Source: Kordia sp. TARA_039_SRF (GTDB taxonomy: Bacteria > Bacteroidota > Bacteroidia > Flavobacteriales > Flavobacteriaceae). From it: 64,000 bases of DNA. Below are positions 54,601 through 62,862 of the stretch, in pieces. The stretch lies in the NCBI GenBank assembly GCA_006383075.2, contig SMNH02000009.1, positions 91,143-155,142 on the forward strand, written 5' to 3'. A program made the translations under genes and the position numbers. Below the pieces are notes generated by a model, which was given only the letters and a program-made list of their open reading frames with translations, had not been told where the DNA came from and searched no databases. Position 1 is the stretch's first letter; every line of letters begins with the position of its first letter.

Positions 54601-56807
54601 CAGTAGTAGAAGTAACCGTACCTGCAAACGATGCAACTTTTACATACACATTAACTACAGCTGGTTCTGTTGATACAAGCTCTTTAATTACAGACATTAC
54701 TGGAGTTAACTTCGGAATCAACCAAGTAGAAGTTATCTTATACGATATCTCAGGAACTGTATTTGATGATGATAACGGTGACGGAATCAACGATGCTGGA
54801 GAAGGATTTGTAGAAGGTGTAACAGTAACGTTATATGCTGACAACAACGGCGATGGACTTCTTGATGCTGGAGATACTGCAATCAGTACAACAACGTCAA
54901 GCACAACAGCTGGAGACTATAGCTTTATAGGAGTTACTGTAAGAAATACAATTGTTGCGGTAACAGTACCAACTGATACAGCAGATTTTACATACACATT
55001 AACTACAGTAGATGCACAAGCAGTAAGCTCAACAATTACAAACGTAACAGATGTTGACTTCGGAATTGACCGCGTATTAATCGTAGACTATAGCATCTTC
55101 GGTACTGTATATGATGATGACAACGAAAATGCAATATTAGATGCTACTGAAACAGGAAGATTAGAAAATGTAACAATCACACTATACGTAGACGAGGACG
55201 CTGACGGAAGAGTAGGAAGCGACGATACATTAATCGCTACTACAACTACAGCTGCTGATGGAACATATTCGTTCTTAAATGTTACTGTTCAAAATACAAT
55301 CGTAGCAATTACAGTACCAGACAATGGTGGAGGATTTACATACTTTATAACTACTGCGAGTAGCTTTAACCTAAGCTCTGTAGATACAGACATTACAGAT
55401 GTAGACTTTGGTGTAAACCGCGAGCCAGCAAACTACAATGTTTCAGGAAATGTATTTAATGACGTAAACTCTGATGGAATCAACGCGACAACAGAAGCTG
55501 GATTATCGGGTGTTGTTATCAACTTATTTGATGACTTAAACCAAAACGGTAGAGTTGACAGAGGTGAGCCATTAATTGCAACAACAACTTCTGACAGAAG
55601 CGGAAACTATAACTTTACGGGCATCACTGCTCCTAATGTAATTGTTCAAATGATATTGCCTGCAAACACTTCTCAATTTACATACGTACCAACAACACCT
55701 GTTAGTGTAGTAGTAACTGGAGGAGCTTCAACAACAATTGACTTTGGTATCAACAGACAATTAGTAGTATTATACAACGTTTCAGGTATTGTTTGGGATG
55801 ATGCAGATTCTGACCAACAAAAAGATTCTACAGAATCTCGATTGGAAGGAGTTGCAGTAACATTGTACGAAGATGTAAATGCAAACGGAGCGTTAGATAC
55901 AGCTGATAGATCGTTAAGTACAATTACGACTTCAGCAACTGGTTTCTATCAGTTCTCTAATGTAAACCTTCAAAATGTATTGGTAGTACCAACGATTCCA
56001 TCAAACGGAACACCAACAACGCCAGACAGTAGAGCTGTTTCTAGTATCAATACCAATGCAATTGATGTAGATTTCGGAATCAAAATTGCAACAACGTTAT
56101 TCCAAGTAACAGGAGTTGTATTTAATGATCAAAATGCAAACGGAATCATTGATGCAGGAGAAGATTCAATCGACGGATTACCAGTAGAAATTTATGCTGA
56201 TACGGATTTATCTGGAACATTTGATCCTAACTTAGACTTGTTAGTAGCATTTACACAAACATCTAACAGCGGATTCGGATTCTTAAACCCTAACTACTTA
56301 GTTGATGATATTCCAGGAGGACAAGTATTCATCGTAGTAGTTATTCCAGAAGATACCATCTTTACAACATATACACCAACATTCGATCCAGATTCAGGAA
56401 CAGCAGCTCCTGACGGTGTATACCCAACAATTATGAATGCGAACTTGGTTAATATCAACTTCGGTATCAAAGTGGAAGATGCAAACTCTACCTCAAGAGC
56501 AGAAAATGTTGACGATGTAATGTTTACCAATGGTAACAGCATCGACGCAGCTCCAGAAGATGTATCTGAAAGATTGAGATTATATCCAAACCCAACGGTG
56601 AGAAGTATCGCAATCAACGCAGATGAGTTTGCAGGTGATGTAACTGTAGAAATCTACAACGACAGAGGTTACCAAGTATTAAATACTACGGTAAGTTCAT
56701 TCGGAAGTGAATACAAAGTAGACGTTCAGCGTTTAGCACCAGGAATGTACTATGCAAAATTCACCTCAAGAAACAAAGTTGCTAGTAAGAAATTCATCAA
56801 GAAATAA
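51684..56807 (+). CDS. T9SS-secreted SdrD-B repeat surface protein
   Basis: A 1707-residue exported protein. The signal peptide is TKITLLVLTALLGLTNVFA. Residues ~30-440 form an unrecognised N-terminal region rich in Tyr, Asn and Ser (IISAGKRIYKLDMDTYHATL, LFYVSNHISRYNWTIYGYN) with a low-complexity Thr/Asn/Glu insert at about 165-275. Ten SdrD B-like repeats follow from ~442 to ~1600, each with paired Asp-rich calcium loops (such as YDDNNEDGNIDAGE and DNNADGAVDAGDTV). The last ~77 residues are a T9SS sorting domain: LRLYPNPTVRSIAINADEF, the mid VEIYNDRGYQVL, and GMYYAKFTSRNKVASKKFIK. The protein is probably attached to or released at the surface, with calcium-stiffened repeats as a stalk. A strong terminator follows. 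Confidence 0.92.
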   Translation: MKTKITLLVLTALLGLTNVFANSMPTSENIVENEMMTSDGNLIIISAGKRIYKLDMDTYHATLLATSPYVNEINSIASDVATGWLFYVSNHISRYNWTIYGYNVYTDTHKNFGSVRHFFTGTGHANSSRGLGSGGATFYNGKLYFAMEYPVRCYYHRDGRRTASTNTNPKDELNNNPRAATTTSTSIGMFSTRGTTVSTEEDTVDNGGREGNGETPEDFVVIEAEEANQLNDNVVDYISEEDLPEETEANSDANLQQRGNSYQTESYGYSNSSYNNNIYLLEISFNGLSDTSGQTASVSNGRPVYDNWWYSSFLYRGELGDIVVGDNGQMYAATSYQVQAYNFNTNRYDWANNEDVYAQMAKDKHNHLQLLKNRKHYTTYYYHGCPQNTYTAKSYVQKYTAPSNLRTYNSLQLGSLNEISGLDPQDVGKITDASDYVDLTPPVSYKVKGIVYDDNNEDGNIDAGETATSGITVTLYADNNNDNMLDSGDTVIDSQTTDANGAYEFNNIDVAETLVAVTVPNNTPTTTFTSTTSEVVAISGSTNDVTVDFGINEALIPVNYDVFGTVYDDNNENATLDGGEAGLENVTLTLYADNNADGLLDSGDTVISTTASANDGTYSFLHVCVQNTIVAVTVPTATGEFTYTLTTAGTQAIDAINTDVTGVDFGINEVQVIDYAISGNVYDDNDESGAQDAGEDDLASITVTLYADNNADGAVDAGDTVIGTATTAADGTYSFSNVTVENTVVAVTVPGNTPEFTYTLTTAGEVNTSSTIVNVDNVNFGINEVQVIDYAISGNVYDDNDESGAQDAGEDDLASITVTLYADNNADGAVDAGDTVIGTATTAADGTYSFSNVTVENTVVAVTVPGNTPEFTYTLTTAGEVNTSSTITNVDNVNFGINEVQIIDYNISGTVFDDDNENGIADAGERDLENITVTLYADTNADGAVDAGDTVIGTATTANDGSYSFSNVTVENTVVEVTVPANDATFTYTLTTAGSVDTSSLITDITGVNFGINQVEVILYDISGTVFDDDNGDGINDAGEGFVEGVTVTLYADNNGDGLLDAGDTAISTTTSSTTAGDYSFIGVTVRNTIVAVTVPTDTADFTYTLTTVDAQAVSSTITNVTDVDFGIDRVLIVDYSIFGTVYDDDNENAILDATETGRLENVTITLYVDEDADGRVGSDDTLIATTTTAADGTYSFLNVTVQNTIVAITVPDNGGGFTYFITTASSFNLSSVDTDITDVDFGVNREPANYNVSGNVFNDVNSDGINATTEAGLSGVVINLFDDLNQNGRVDRGEPLIATTTSDRSGNYNFTGITAPNVIVQMILPANTSQFTYVPTTPVSVVVTGGASTTIDFGINRQLVVLYNVSGIVWDDADSDQQKDSTESRLEGVAVTLYEDVNANGALDTADRSLSTITTSATGFYQFSNVNLQNVLVVPTIPSNGTPTTPDSRAVSSINTNAIDVDFGIKIATTLFQVTGVVFNDQNANGIIDAGEDSIDGLPVEIYADTDLSGTFDPNLDLLVAFTQTSNSGFGFLNPNYLVDDIPGGQVFIVVVIPEDTIFTTYTPTFDPDSGTAAPDGVYPTIMNANLVNINFGIKVEDANSTSRAENVDDVMFTNGNSIDAAPEDVSERLRLYPNPTVRSIAINADEFAGDVTVEIYNDRGYQVLNTTVSSFGSEYKVDVQRLAPGMYYAKFTSRNKVASKKFIKK
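53008..56474 (+). repeat. ten tandem SdrD-B-like coding repeats (~345 bp)
   Basis: Repeat starts lie near 53008, 53353, 53700, 54045, 54390, 54735, 55084, 55435, 55768 and 56095. Four successive units (3 to 6) have an exact 345-bp, 115-codon period. Repeats 3 and 4 differ by only 2 amino acids but by 17 synonymous codons (counted by eye). Confidence 0.88.
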
Positions 56808-56833
56808 CTAATAGCAAGATACCCTTAAACCTT

Positions 56834-56867
56834 AAAAAGAGTCGCTTTTATAGCGGCTCTTTTTTTT
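56834..56867 (+). terminator. rho-independent terminator of the SdrD-like gene
   Basis: AAAAAGAGTCGCT pairs with AGCGGCTCTTTTT (one G-U wobble, 13-bp stem) around a 5-nt loop, ending in a long T-run. Confidence 0.92.
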
Positions 56868-56962
56868 GAACTAAACTCACGGTTGAAAAGTTACGGAGCG
56901 TATTCAATATATACTTCCTATTCAATACGTTTCAATTCCGTTACAAAACTCAAATATTAGCG

Positions 56963-56970
56963 TATATTTG
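56963..56970 (+). promoter_or_regulatory. candidate -7 box for DUF4254-GT9
   Basis: TATATTTG followed by C matches TAnnTTTG. It ends 18 nt before the ATG at 56989 and covers the upstream TTG codon at 56968, which argues that 56989 is the real start. Confidence 0.5.
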
Positions 56971-56988
56971 CATCAAAATAATAGCATT

Positions 56989-57594
56989 ATGTTTAGTGAT
57001 CTCGCAAATACCATATTTCAAGAAAGCATTGAAAAATACCATATCATCGATAGTGTAGACCAACCTTTTGAAAACCCGTATCCAAAAGACAAAATAGAAC
57101 ACTTACTCTACAGAAAAAACTGGATTGACACGGTTCAATGGCATTATGAAGACATTATTAGAGATCCGAATATTGATCCTGTTGCAGCACTCAAATTAAA
57201 ACGTTTGATTGATGCTTCTAACCAAGATAGAACCGATACGGTAGAATATATTGACAGCTACTTTTTGCAAAAATATAAGGACGTACAGCCAAAAGAAACG
57301 GCAACTATCAATTCGGAAAGTCCTGCTTGGGCAATTGATCGCTTGTCTATTTTGGCACTAAAAATCTATCACATGCAAGAAGAAGTTGATCGTGAAGATG
57401 CTTCGGAAGCACACAAAGCAAAATGTCAAGAAAAATTAAATGTTTTACTAGAACAACGCGTCGATTTATCAACCGCGATTGACCAATTGATTGCCGATAT
57501 TGAAAACGGCGACAAATACATGAAAGTCTACAAGCAAATGAAAATGTACAACGACGACGACTTAAATCCGGTATTGTACAATAAAAACAAATAA
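56989..57594 (+). CDS. DUF4254 domain protein
   Basis: A 201-residue helical cytosolic protein starting MFSDLANTIFQESIEKYHII. The hallmark region is NPYPKDKIEHLLYRKNWIDT with VQWHYEDIIRDPNIDPVAAL just after it, typical of DUF4254, a Bacteroidota family of unknown function. The ATG at 56989 is preferred over a TTG at 56968 because a promoter box overlaps the latter. Like most DUF4254 genes, it sits immediately upstream of a glycosyltransferase family 9 gene (24 nt), which hints at a role in lipopolysaccharide core or surface-glycan assembly. Confidence 0.9.
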   Translation: MFSDLANTIFQESIEKYHIIDSVDQPFENPYPKDKIEHLLYRKNWIDTVQWHYEDIIRDPNIDPVAALKLKRLIDASNQDRTDTVEYIDSYFLQKYKDVQPKETATINSESPAWAIDRLSILALKIYHMQEEVDREDASEAHKAKCQEKLNVLLEQRVDLSTAIDQLIADIENGDKYMKVYKQMKMYNDDDLNPVLYNKNK

Positions 57595-57618
57595 TTGTCT
57601 CACCATAGGTACACAACC

Positions 57619-58656
57619 ATGGAACAGACTTCCAAACACATTCTAGTCATACGTCTCTCGGCCATGGGAGACGTGGCTATGACAGTGCCTGTGCTCAAAG
57701 CAATGGTTCGGGAGCATCCCAATGTGAAAATTACGGTAGTTTCACGAGGTTTCTTTCAACCGATATTTGCCAACATTCCCAATGTATCTTTCTATACAGC
57801 AGATGTAAAAGGTAAGCACAAAGGCGTTTTAGGACTTTTCAAACTCTACAAAGAACTCAAAAAACAAAACATTAATATCGTTGCCGATTTGCACAATGTG
57901 TTGCGTTCAAAAATATTGCGTTTTTTCTTTTCCCTTGGAGGATACAAAATGGCGTCGATTGATAAAGGAAGAGCTGAAAAAAAAGCACTCACACAAGGAA
58001 AAATCTTCCAGCAACTCAAAACAACACACGAGCGATATGCAGATGTTTTTAGAACAGTTGGATTCAACGTACCACTTACAAAAGAAGATGTTTTAGAACC
58101 ACTAAAACCTACTGAAAACAGTCAATCTATCCTCAATAAAACCACTAAAAAAACTATTGGAATTGCGCCGTTTGCCGCTTTTGCGGGAAAAACCTATCCA
58201 GCAACTCAAATGGAAACGGTAATTGCAAAACTGGCAGAAACCAACAATTACCACATCATCCTTTTCGGCGGACGAGCCGATGCAGCGCAACTTTTCACAT
58301 GGGAAGAAGCTCATGATTCAGTAACTAACGTTGCTGGAAAACTATCGTTTCAAGAAGAATTGGAGTTAATTTCCAACTTGGATGTCATGCTTTCTATGGA
58401 TTCAGGAAATGCGCATTTAGCCGCGATGTTTGGCAAAAAAGTAATCACCATTTGGGGCGTAACGCATCCGTATGCAGGATTTTATCCATTCGGGCAACCA
58501 AAAGAAAATGCACTACTAGCAGACAAAGAAAAATATCCACGCTTACCAACTTCCATCTACGGAAACAAATATCCAGCAGGCTACGAAAACGTCATGGAAA
58601 CCATTACTCCAGAAGCTGTTGTTGATAAAATTGAGAAAGTGTTACGTAACGGATAA
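57619..58656 (+). CDS. glycosyltransferase family 9 (heptosyltransferase-like)
   Basis: GT-B enzyme of 345 residues. The ATG at 57619 gives MEQTSKHILVIRLSAMGDVA; an in-frame TTG at 57595 would only add eight residues. The family motifs are RLSAMGDVAMTVPVLKAM at the N-terminus, IAPFAAFAGKTYPATQME, and SMDSGNAHLAAMFGKKVITI followed by WGVTHPYAGF in the donor domain. GT9 enzymes add heptose or related sugars to the lipid A core; the actual sugar here is unknown. It is coupled to DUF4254 and converges on the reductase gene. Confidence 0.92.
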   Translation: MEQTSKHILVIRLSAMGDVAMTVPVLKAMVREHPNVKITVVSRGFFQPIFANIPNVSFYTADVKGKHKGVLGLFKLYKELKKQNINIVADLHNVLRSKILRFFFSLGGYKMASIDKGRAEKKALTQGKIFQQLKTTHERYADVFRTVGFNVPLTKEDVLEPLKPTENSQSILNKTTKKTIGIAPFAAFAGKTYPATQMETVIAKLAETNNYHIILFGGRADAAQLFTWEEAHDSVTNVAGKLSFQEELELISNLDVMLSMDSGNAHLAAMFGKKVITIWGVTHPYAGFYPFGQPKENALLADKEKYPRLPTSIYGNKYPAGYENVMETITPEAVVDKIEKVLRNG

Positions 58657-58702
58657 TCCATGGAATATCAAACGTCACTTTGAGTTACTTATTGAGAAAT
58701 TT

Positions 58703-58809
58703 GTTTTCAGTCTCAGTTTTCAGCTAACAGTTTTCAGTTGACAGTAGTCAGTAAAACAAATCAACAAATCAATGAATAACAAAGAACCCAACACCCAAAA
58801 CCCAACACC
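58703..58809. repeat. low-complexity short repeats between convergent genes
   Basis: Several units of CAGTTTTCAG and CAGTAGTCAGT occur at about 58703-58752, followed by AACCCAACACC-type repeats at about 58786-58809. No reading frame or terminator hairpin was found in this 160-bp gap. Confidence 0.6.
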
Positions 58810-58816
58810 AAAAAAA

Positions 58817-59857
58817 CTAAATATCATCATAATCCACCGCAATCGTTGGCGTGGTAGGATGTGCTTGGCAAGTGAGAATCATGCCGTCTTCAATTTCACT
58901 ATCGGTTAAAATTTGGTTCTTTTCCATCACCGCTTTTCCTTCCGTGATTCGAGCAATACAACTACTACAAATTCCACCTTGACACGAATATGGTGCGTCA
59001 ATTTTTTGTTTCAACGCAGCATCTAAAATTGTTTCGCTGGCGTCCATTTCAAAAGAAAACTCTTCATCATCTACCATCACGGTAACGGTTGCTTTTCCAG
59101 AAACATTTTCAGCGGCTTCGTTGATTTCTTCAGAAGAGGTAAACAATTCAAAATTAATCGCATCTTCCGAAACTTCATTATTTTTGAGCGTTTCAGAAAC
59201 CGTTTGAATCATTGCTTCCGGACCGCAAATATAATAGTGCTTAAAATTAATATCCTTCATTTGATTTTTCACCACATAATTGACATACGTACTATCAATA
59301 CGACCTGCCAGCGCATTTTCGGCACGTGCTTGGCTGTATACAAATTTCAAATAAAAATTAGGATATTTCTCCGCTAAGGCAATCAATTCATCATAAAAAA
59401 TAGTCTCTTCCGTAGATTTATTTCCGTACAGTAAAGCCACTGTATTTCCATACTCCAACGCTGTTTTTAAAATGCTCATAATTGGCGTAATTCCGCTTCC
59501 TGCGGCAAACAACGCAATAGCACCAGCATGCGAAGAAGGTGTGTACACAAAATTTCCTTCTGGCGTATGCACATCTAGCGTTGTACCTTCGGTCAATTCT
59601 CGGTTGGCATATTTGGAAAATGTACCATTTGTTACTTCTTTAATTGCAACGCGTAATTTATTTTCTTTAGGAGCGGCACATAACGAATACGCTCTGCGAA
59701 CTTCTTCACCATTTACAGTAGTTTTTAGCGTAATATACTGCCCTGCTTTAAAAGAATACGAGGGCGCTAAGGCTTCTGGAACATGAAATTCAACACTGAC
59801 AGCACTTGGCGTTTCTCTTTGAATATGGCGAACTTCTAACGAATTAAAATCTGACAT
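58817..59857 (-). CDS. ferredoxin/FAD-dependent NAD(P)H reductase (PaaE-like)
   Basis: A 346-residue electron-transfer protein with three domains in order: FAD-binding (RRAYSLCAAPKENKLRVAI), NAD(P)H-binding (FAAGSGITPIMSILKTAL and YICGPEAMIQTV), and a C-terminal plant-type 2Fe-2S ferredoxin domain (APYSCQGGICSSCIARIT, then LTCQAHP for the fourth cysteine). The order and size match PaaE of phenylacetyl-CoA oxygenase and related reductases. No oxygenase genes are nearby, so in this organism it may serve another partner, for example a desaturase or hydroxylase. It is convergent with the GT9 gene. Confidence 0.9.
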   Translation of the reverse strand: MSDFNSLEVRHIQRETPSAVSVEFHVPEALAPSYSFKAGQYITLKTTVNGEEVRRAYSLCAAPKENKLRVAIKEVTNGTFSKYANRELTEGTTLDVHTPEGNFVYTPSSHAGAIALFAAGSGITPIMSILKTALEYGNTVALLYGNKSTEETIFYDELIALAEKYPNFYLKFVYSQARAENALAGRIDSTYVNYVVKNQMKDINFKHYYICGPEAMIQTVSETLKNNEVSEDAINFELFTSSEEINEAAENVSGKATVTVMVDDEEFSFEMDASETILDAALKQKIDAPYSCQGGICSSCIARITEGKAVMEKNQILTDSEIEDGMILTCQAHPTTPTIAVDYDDI

Positions 59858-60061
59858 TCTGCAATTTTTTTAATAGATATTAGCATTTTGCAAATACGAT
59901 GACAAAAATACACAATACCTAAAGGCTTTTAAAACGATTTCAATAGAAATTATACCTGAAACGAAATGCATTTTTAAAATACATAGTATATTGAGGAAGT
60001 TTTATGAGTTTATAAAAACTAGATAAGATACAATATTTTAAAAAAACAAATTGATAAATCC

Positions 60062-60125
60062 ACAAACAACGAATAACAAACAACGAATAACAAACAACGA
60101 ATAACAAACAACAAACAACGAAAAA
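60062..60125. repeat. 14-bp tandem repeat in the reductase-DUF5687 gap
   Basis: The unit ACAAACAACGAATA occurs three times in a row from 60062 to 60103 and then decays into ACAAACAACAAACAACG. The rest of the 346-bp divergent gap (59858-60203) shows no gene or hairpin. Confidence 0.8.
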
Positions 60126-60203
60126 CAAAAAACACCCAAAAAACCTGTAACAAATCGCAAAAACACACACTAACTAGCTAAACTACTAATTCACATAAAA
60201 ACC

Positions 60204-61682
60204 ATGATTCAAAAATTTATCAGTCTACAATGGAAAGAATTTATACGTTCTTCCTCTTTCCAAAAAGGCGTCGCCATTAAAATATTGCTGTTTATTGCTG
60301 CTGCTTATATTGGCGGAATGGCAATAATCGGAGGAATGGGATTGTACCTTGGAATTAAAAAAATGATTCCTGGTATAGACCCAATGCTAGTGGTCAATAG
60401 CTTTATCATCTTTTGGTTTATGGCAGATTTGCTTATTCGCTACTTTATGCAGCAATTGCCTGTAATGAATATCAAACCAATGATGATTATTCCTATCAAG
60501 CAAAAAACCATTATCCACTTCTTACTCGGAAAATCGGTTATCTCATTTTTCAACCTTTTACCTTTATTGGTGGCAGTTCCATACTGTATTACAGCGTATG
60601 TAAAAGGAGATTATCCGCTACTAAACATAGTTTTTTGGCTGTTATCTATTATAGTTATAACGCTTTCGCTGAATTTCCTCAATATGCTAGTCAATAAAAG
60701 TAACACAGTATTTTATATTGTAGCTACATTACTAGTTTCGTTAGTAGCATGCCAATATTTTGGAATTTACAATGTAGCACAATATGCAGGAATGGTTTTC
60801 TACGGATTATACATGAATCCATACTATATCGTAATTCCAATAGCGCTGTTAGTGATACTGTATTATGCGAACTTCAACTATTTAAACAATCGTTTCTATT
60901 TAGACAGTGCCATTTCTAAAAAAGTAAAAGAAGTCAACACGTCCGATTTGTCTTGGCTCGACCGTTTTGGCGCTATGGCAACCTTCTTAAAAAACGACGT
61001 ACGTATGATTTGGCGAAACAAACGTCCAAGACAAGTATTATTTATGTCTGGACTGTTTCTGTTTTACGGTTTATTTTTCTTTCCGAATCCAGCATATAAA
61101 GATATGCCAGCATTTTTAGCGTTTGCGTCTATTTTTATTACGGCAGGATTTTTATTCTCGTTTGGACAATTAGTTCCTTCGTGGGATAGCGAACACTACA
61201 AAATGATGATGAGTCAAAACATTCCTTACCGACAATACCTAGAATCAAAATGGTATTTGATGGTCATTGCAGTAGTGGTTTCGTTTGTACTAAGCACGCC
61301 ATACATTTACTTCGGTTGGGACAAATACGCAATGATTGCCGCAGGTGCTTCGTTCAATATCGGAATCAACTCGTTTGTTACCCTATTTGGTGGCGCGTTG
61401 AACCGAGTTCCTATCAAACTGAACGAAAAAGCCAAAGCATTTAGCAATACCCAAGGATTCAATCCGACACAATTGTTGATTGCATTGCCAAAATTACTAT
61501 TGCCAGTATTACTCTTTTGGTTGCCGTACTATCTTGCGAATTACAATGTAAATGCAGGTATCATCACGCTAGCAATTAGTGGAGCAATAGGCTTAGTTTT
61601 CAGAAATTATTTCCTTACACAAATAGAAAAAGTATATCAAAAAGGGAAATACAAAACCGTTGCCGCTTTCGACGAAAAATAA
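60204..61682 (+). CDS. DUF5687 family ABC transporter permease
   Basis: Integral membrane protein of 492 residues with about 12 helices, starting MIQKFISLQWKEFIRSSSFQ. The SLQWKEFxRS start and the paired membrane halves fit DUF5687, a Bacteroidota permease family. The middle of the protein has a cytoplasmic stretch (LKNDVRMIWRNKRPRQVLFM) typical of ABC exporters' coupling helices. The ATPase gene follows after 21 nt, so the two form an ABC exporter of unknown substrate. Confidence 0.88.
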   Translation: MIQKFISLQWKEFIRSSSFQKGVAIKILLFIAAAYIGGMAIIGGMGLYLGIKKMIPGIDPMLVVNSFIIFWFMADLLIRYFMQQLPVMNIKPMMIIPIKQKTIIHFLLGKSVISFFNLLPLLVAVPYCITAYVKGDYPLLNIVFWLLSIIVITLSLNFLNMLVNKSNTVFYIVATLLVSLVACQYFGIYNVAQYAGMVFYGLYMNPYYIVIPIALLVILYYANFNYLNNRFYLDSAISKKVKEVNTSDLSWLDRFGAMATFLKNDVRMIWRNKRPRQVLFMSGLFLFYGLFFFPNPAYKDMPAFLAFASIFITAGFLFSFGQLVPSWDSEHYKMMMSQNIPYRQYLESKWYLMVIAVVVSFVLSTPYIYFGWDKYAMIAAGASFNIGINSFVTLFGGALNRVPIKLNEKAKAFSNTQGFNPTQLLIALPKLLLPVLLFWLPYYLANYNVNAGIITLAISGAIGLVFRNYFLTQIEKVYQKGKYKTVAAFDEK

Positions 61683-61703
61683 TCAATCTCAAAAACACGA
61701 ACA

Positions 61704-62429
61704 ATGATTTCAATACAAAACATATCAAAAAAATACGGACAAAACACTGTTTTACAAATAGATAAGCTGGAAATTCCAAAAGGACAAAGTTTTGGCTTGG
61801 TAGGAAACAACGGAGCAGGAAAAACAACACTGTTTAGCTTGCTGCTAGATTTAATTCAGCCAACAACAGGATACATAAGCAGCAAAGGCATCAAAGTACA
61901 CGAAAGTGAAGCCTGGAAACCATTTACTTCCTCATTTATTGACGAAAGTTTCTTAATTGGTTATTTAACACCCGAAGAATACTTTTACTTTATCGGCGAT
62001 TTGCGCGGACAACATAAGTCAGATGTTGATGCTTTGTTAGCACAATTTGAAGATTTCTTTCACGGAGAAATTCTCAATCAAAAAAAATACCTGCGCGATT
62101 TAAGTAAAGGAAATCAGAAAAAAGCAGGAATTGTGGCGTCATTCATCGGAAATCCTGAAATTGTCATCTTAGATGAGCCGTTTGCCAACTTAGATCCAAC
62201 GACACAAATTCGTTTAAAAGGGATTATCAAAAAACTATCAGAAGACAATCAAGTAACGGTTTTAGTTTCTAGTCACGACTTAATGCATGTTACCGAAGTC
62301 TCTGACCGAATTGTAGTGCTCAACAAAGGGCTTGTTGTAAAAGACATTGTAAAATCGGAAGCTACCTTAAAAGAATTGGAAGCTTTCTTCGCGGGTTCAG
62401 CCGTAGAAGCTGCCTTGGAAGAAGAATAA
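61704..62429 (+). CDS. ABC transporter ATP-binding protein
   Basis: ATPase subunit of 241 residues. It has Walker A VGNNGAGKTTLFSLLLDLIQ, the Q-loop-side region SFIDESFLIGYLTPEEYF, the signature DLSKGNQKKAGIVASFIG (LSKGN in place of LSGGQ), Walker B EIVILDEPFANLDP, and the H-loop VSSHDLMHVTEVSD. The build is that of drug/lipid or cell-envelope exporters. It pairs with the DUF5687 permease upstream and is followed by a terminator, so this is a two-gene operon. Confidence 0.93.
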   Translation: MISIQNISKKYGQNTVLQIDKLEIPKGQSFGLVGNNGAGKTTLFSLLLDLIQPTTGYISSKGIKVHESEAWKPFTSSFIDESFLIGYLTPEEYFYFIGDLRGQHKSDVDALLAQFEDFFHGEILNQKKYLRDLSKGNQKKAGIVASFIGNPEIVILDEPFANLDPTTQIRLKGIIKKLSEDNQVTVLVSSHDLMHVTEVSDRIVVLNKGLVVKDIVKSEATLKELEAFFAGSAVEAALEEE

Positions 62430-62450
62430 ACTTCAGTATTGCTGTATTTC

Positions 62451-62495
62451 AAAACCTCATCATCATTGCTCGGCAAATGACGATGAGGTTTTTTT
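62451..62495 (+). terminator. rho-independent terminator of the ABC operon
   Basis: AACCTCATCATCA pairs with TGACGATGAGGTT (one mismatch) around a 12-nt loop, then a T-run to 62495. Confidence 0.85.
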
Positions 62496-62625
62496 GTGAA
62501 ATTAAATGTACAATGACACTTTTTAAAAAAACCAAAACAAATCTTTCTACGTAGATGAACTTGATAGTTCAATAATTTTCAACAGTATTAACACCAAATT
62601 AACAACTTTTACAAGCGAGTTAAGA

Positions 62626-62633
62626 TACTTTTG
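62626..62633 (+). promoter_or_regulatory. candidate -7 box upstream of the right-edge gene
   Basis: TACTTTTG matches TAnnTTTG, about 230 nt before the ATG at 62863. The leader (62640-62862) is AT-rich with no visible gene. The 433-bp gap otherwise holds only the ABC terminator. Confidence 0.35.
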
Positions 62634-62862
62634 TATTGCAACAAAAAGTGATGTAAGTAATTGATTACAAATTGTTTGAAATTAAATATTTGTACATAAA
62701 AACCTATTTTTAATATAGTCTATATTTTAGTCAAACCATCAACATTGGTACGAAATTGTCAAATTTTGATATATCTACAACAATTAACATGTAGCAAATA
62801 GAAAAAAAGTTATTTTGTAGCAATTTTTGAGTTGTCCCCTAATTCTTAAAACCTCTAATGGC

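Noticed and set aside
53705..54904. Three similar minus-strand open frames of 108-169 residues
   Set aside because: They are antisense shadows of the SdrD-B repeats; their similarity to each other simply follows the repeats of the plus-strand gene.
59472..59786. Plus-strand open frame inside the reductase gene
   Set aside because: Antisense to the conserved FAD/NAD-binding domains of the minus-strand reductase.
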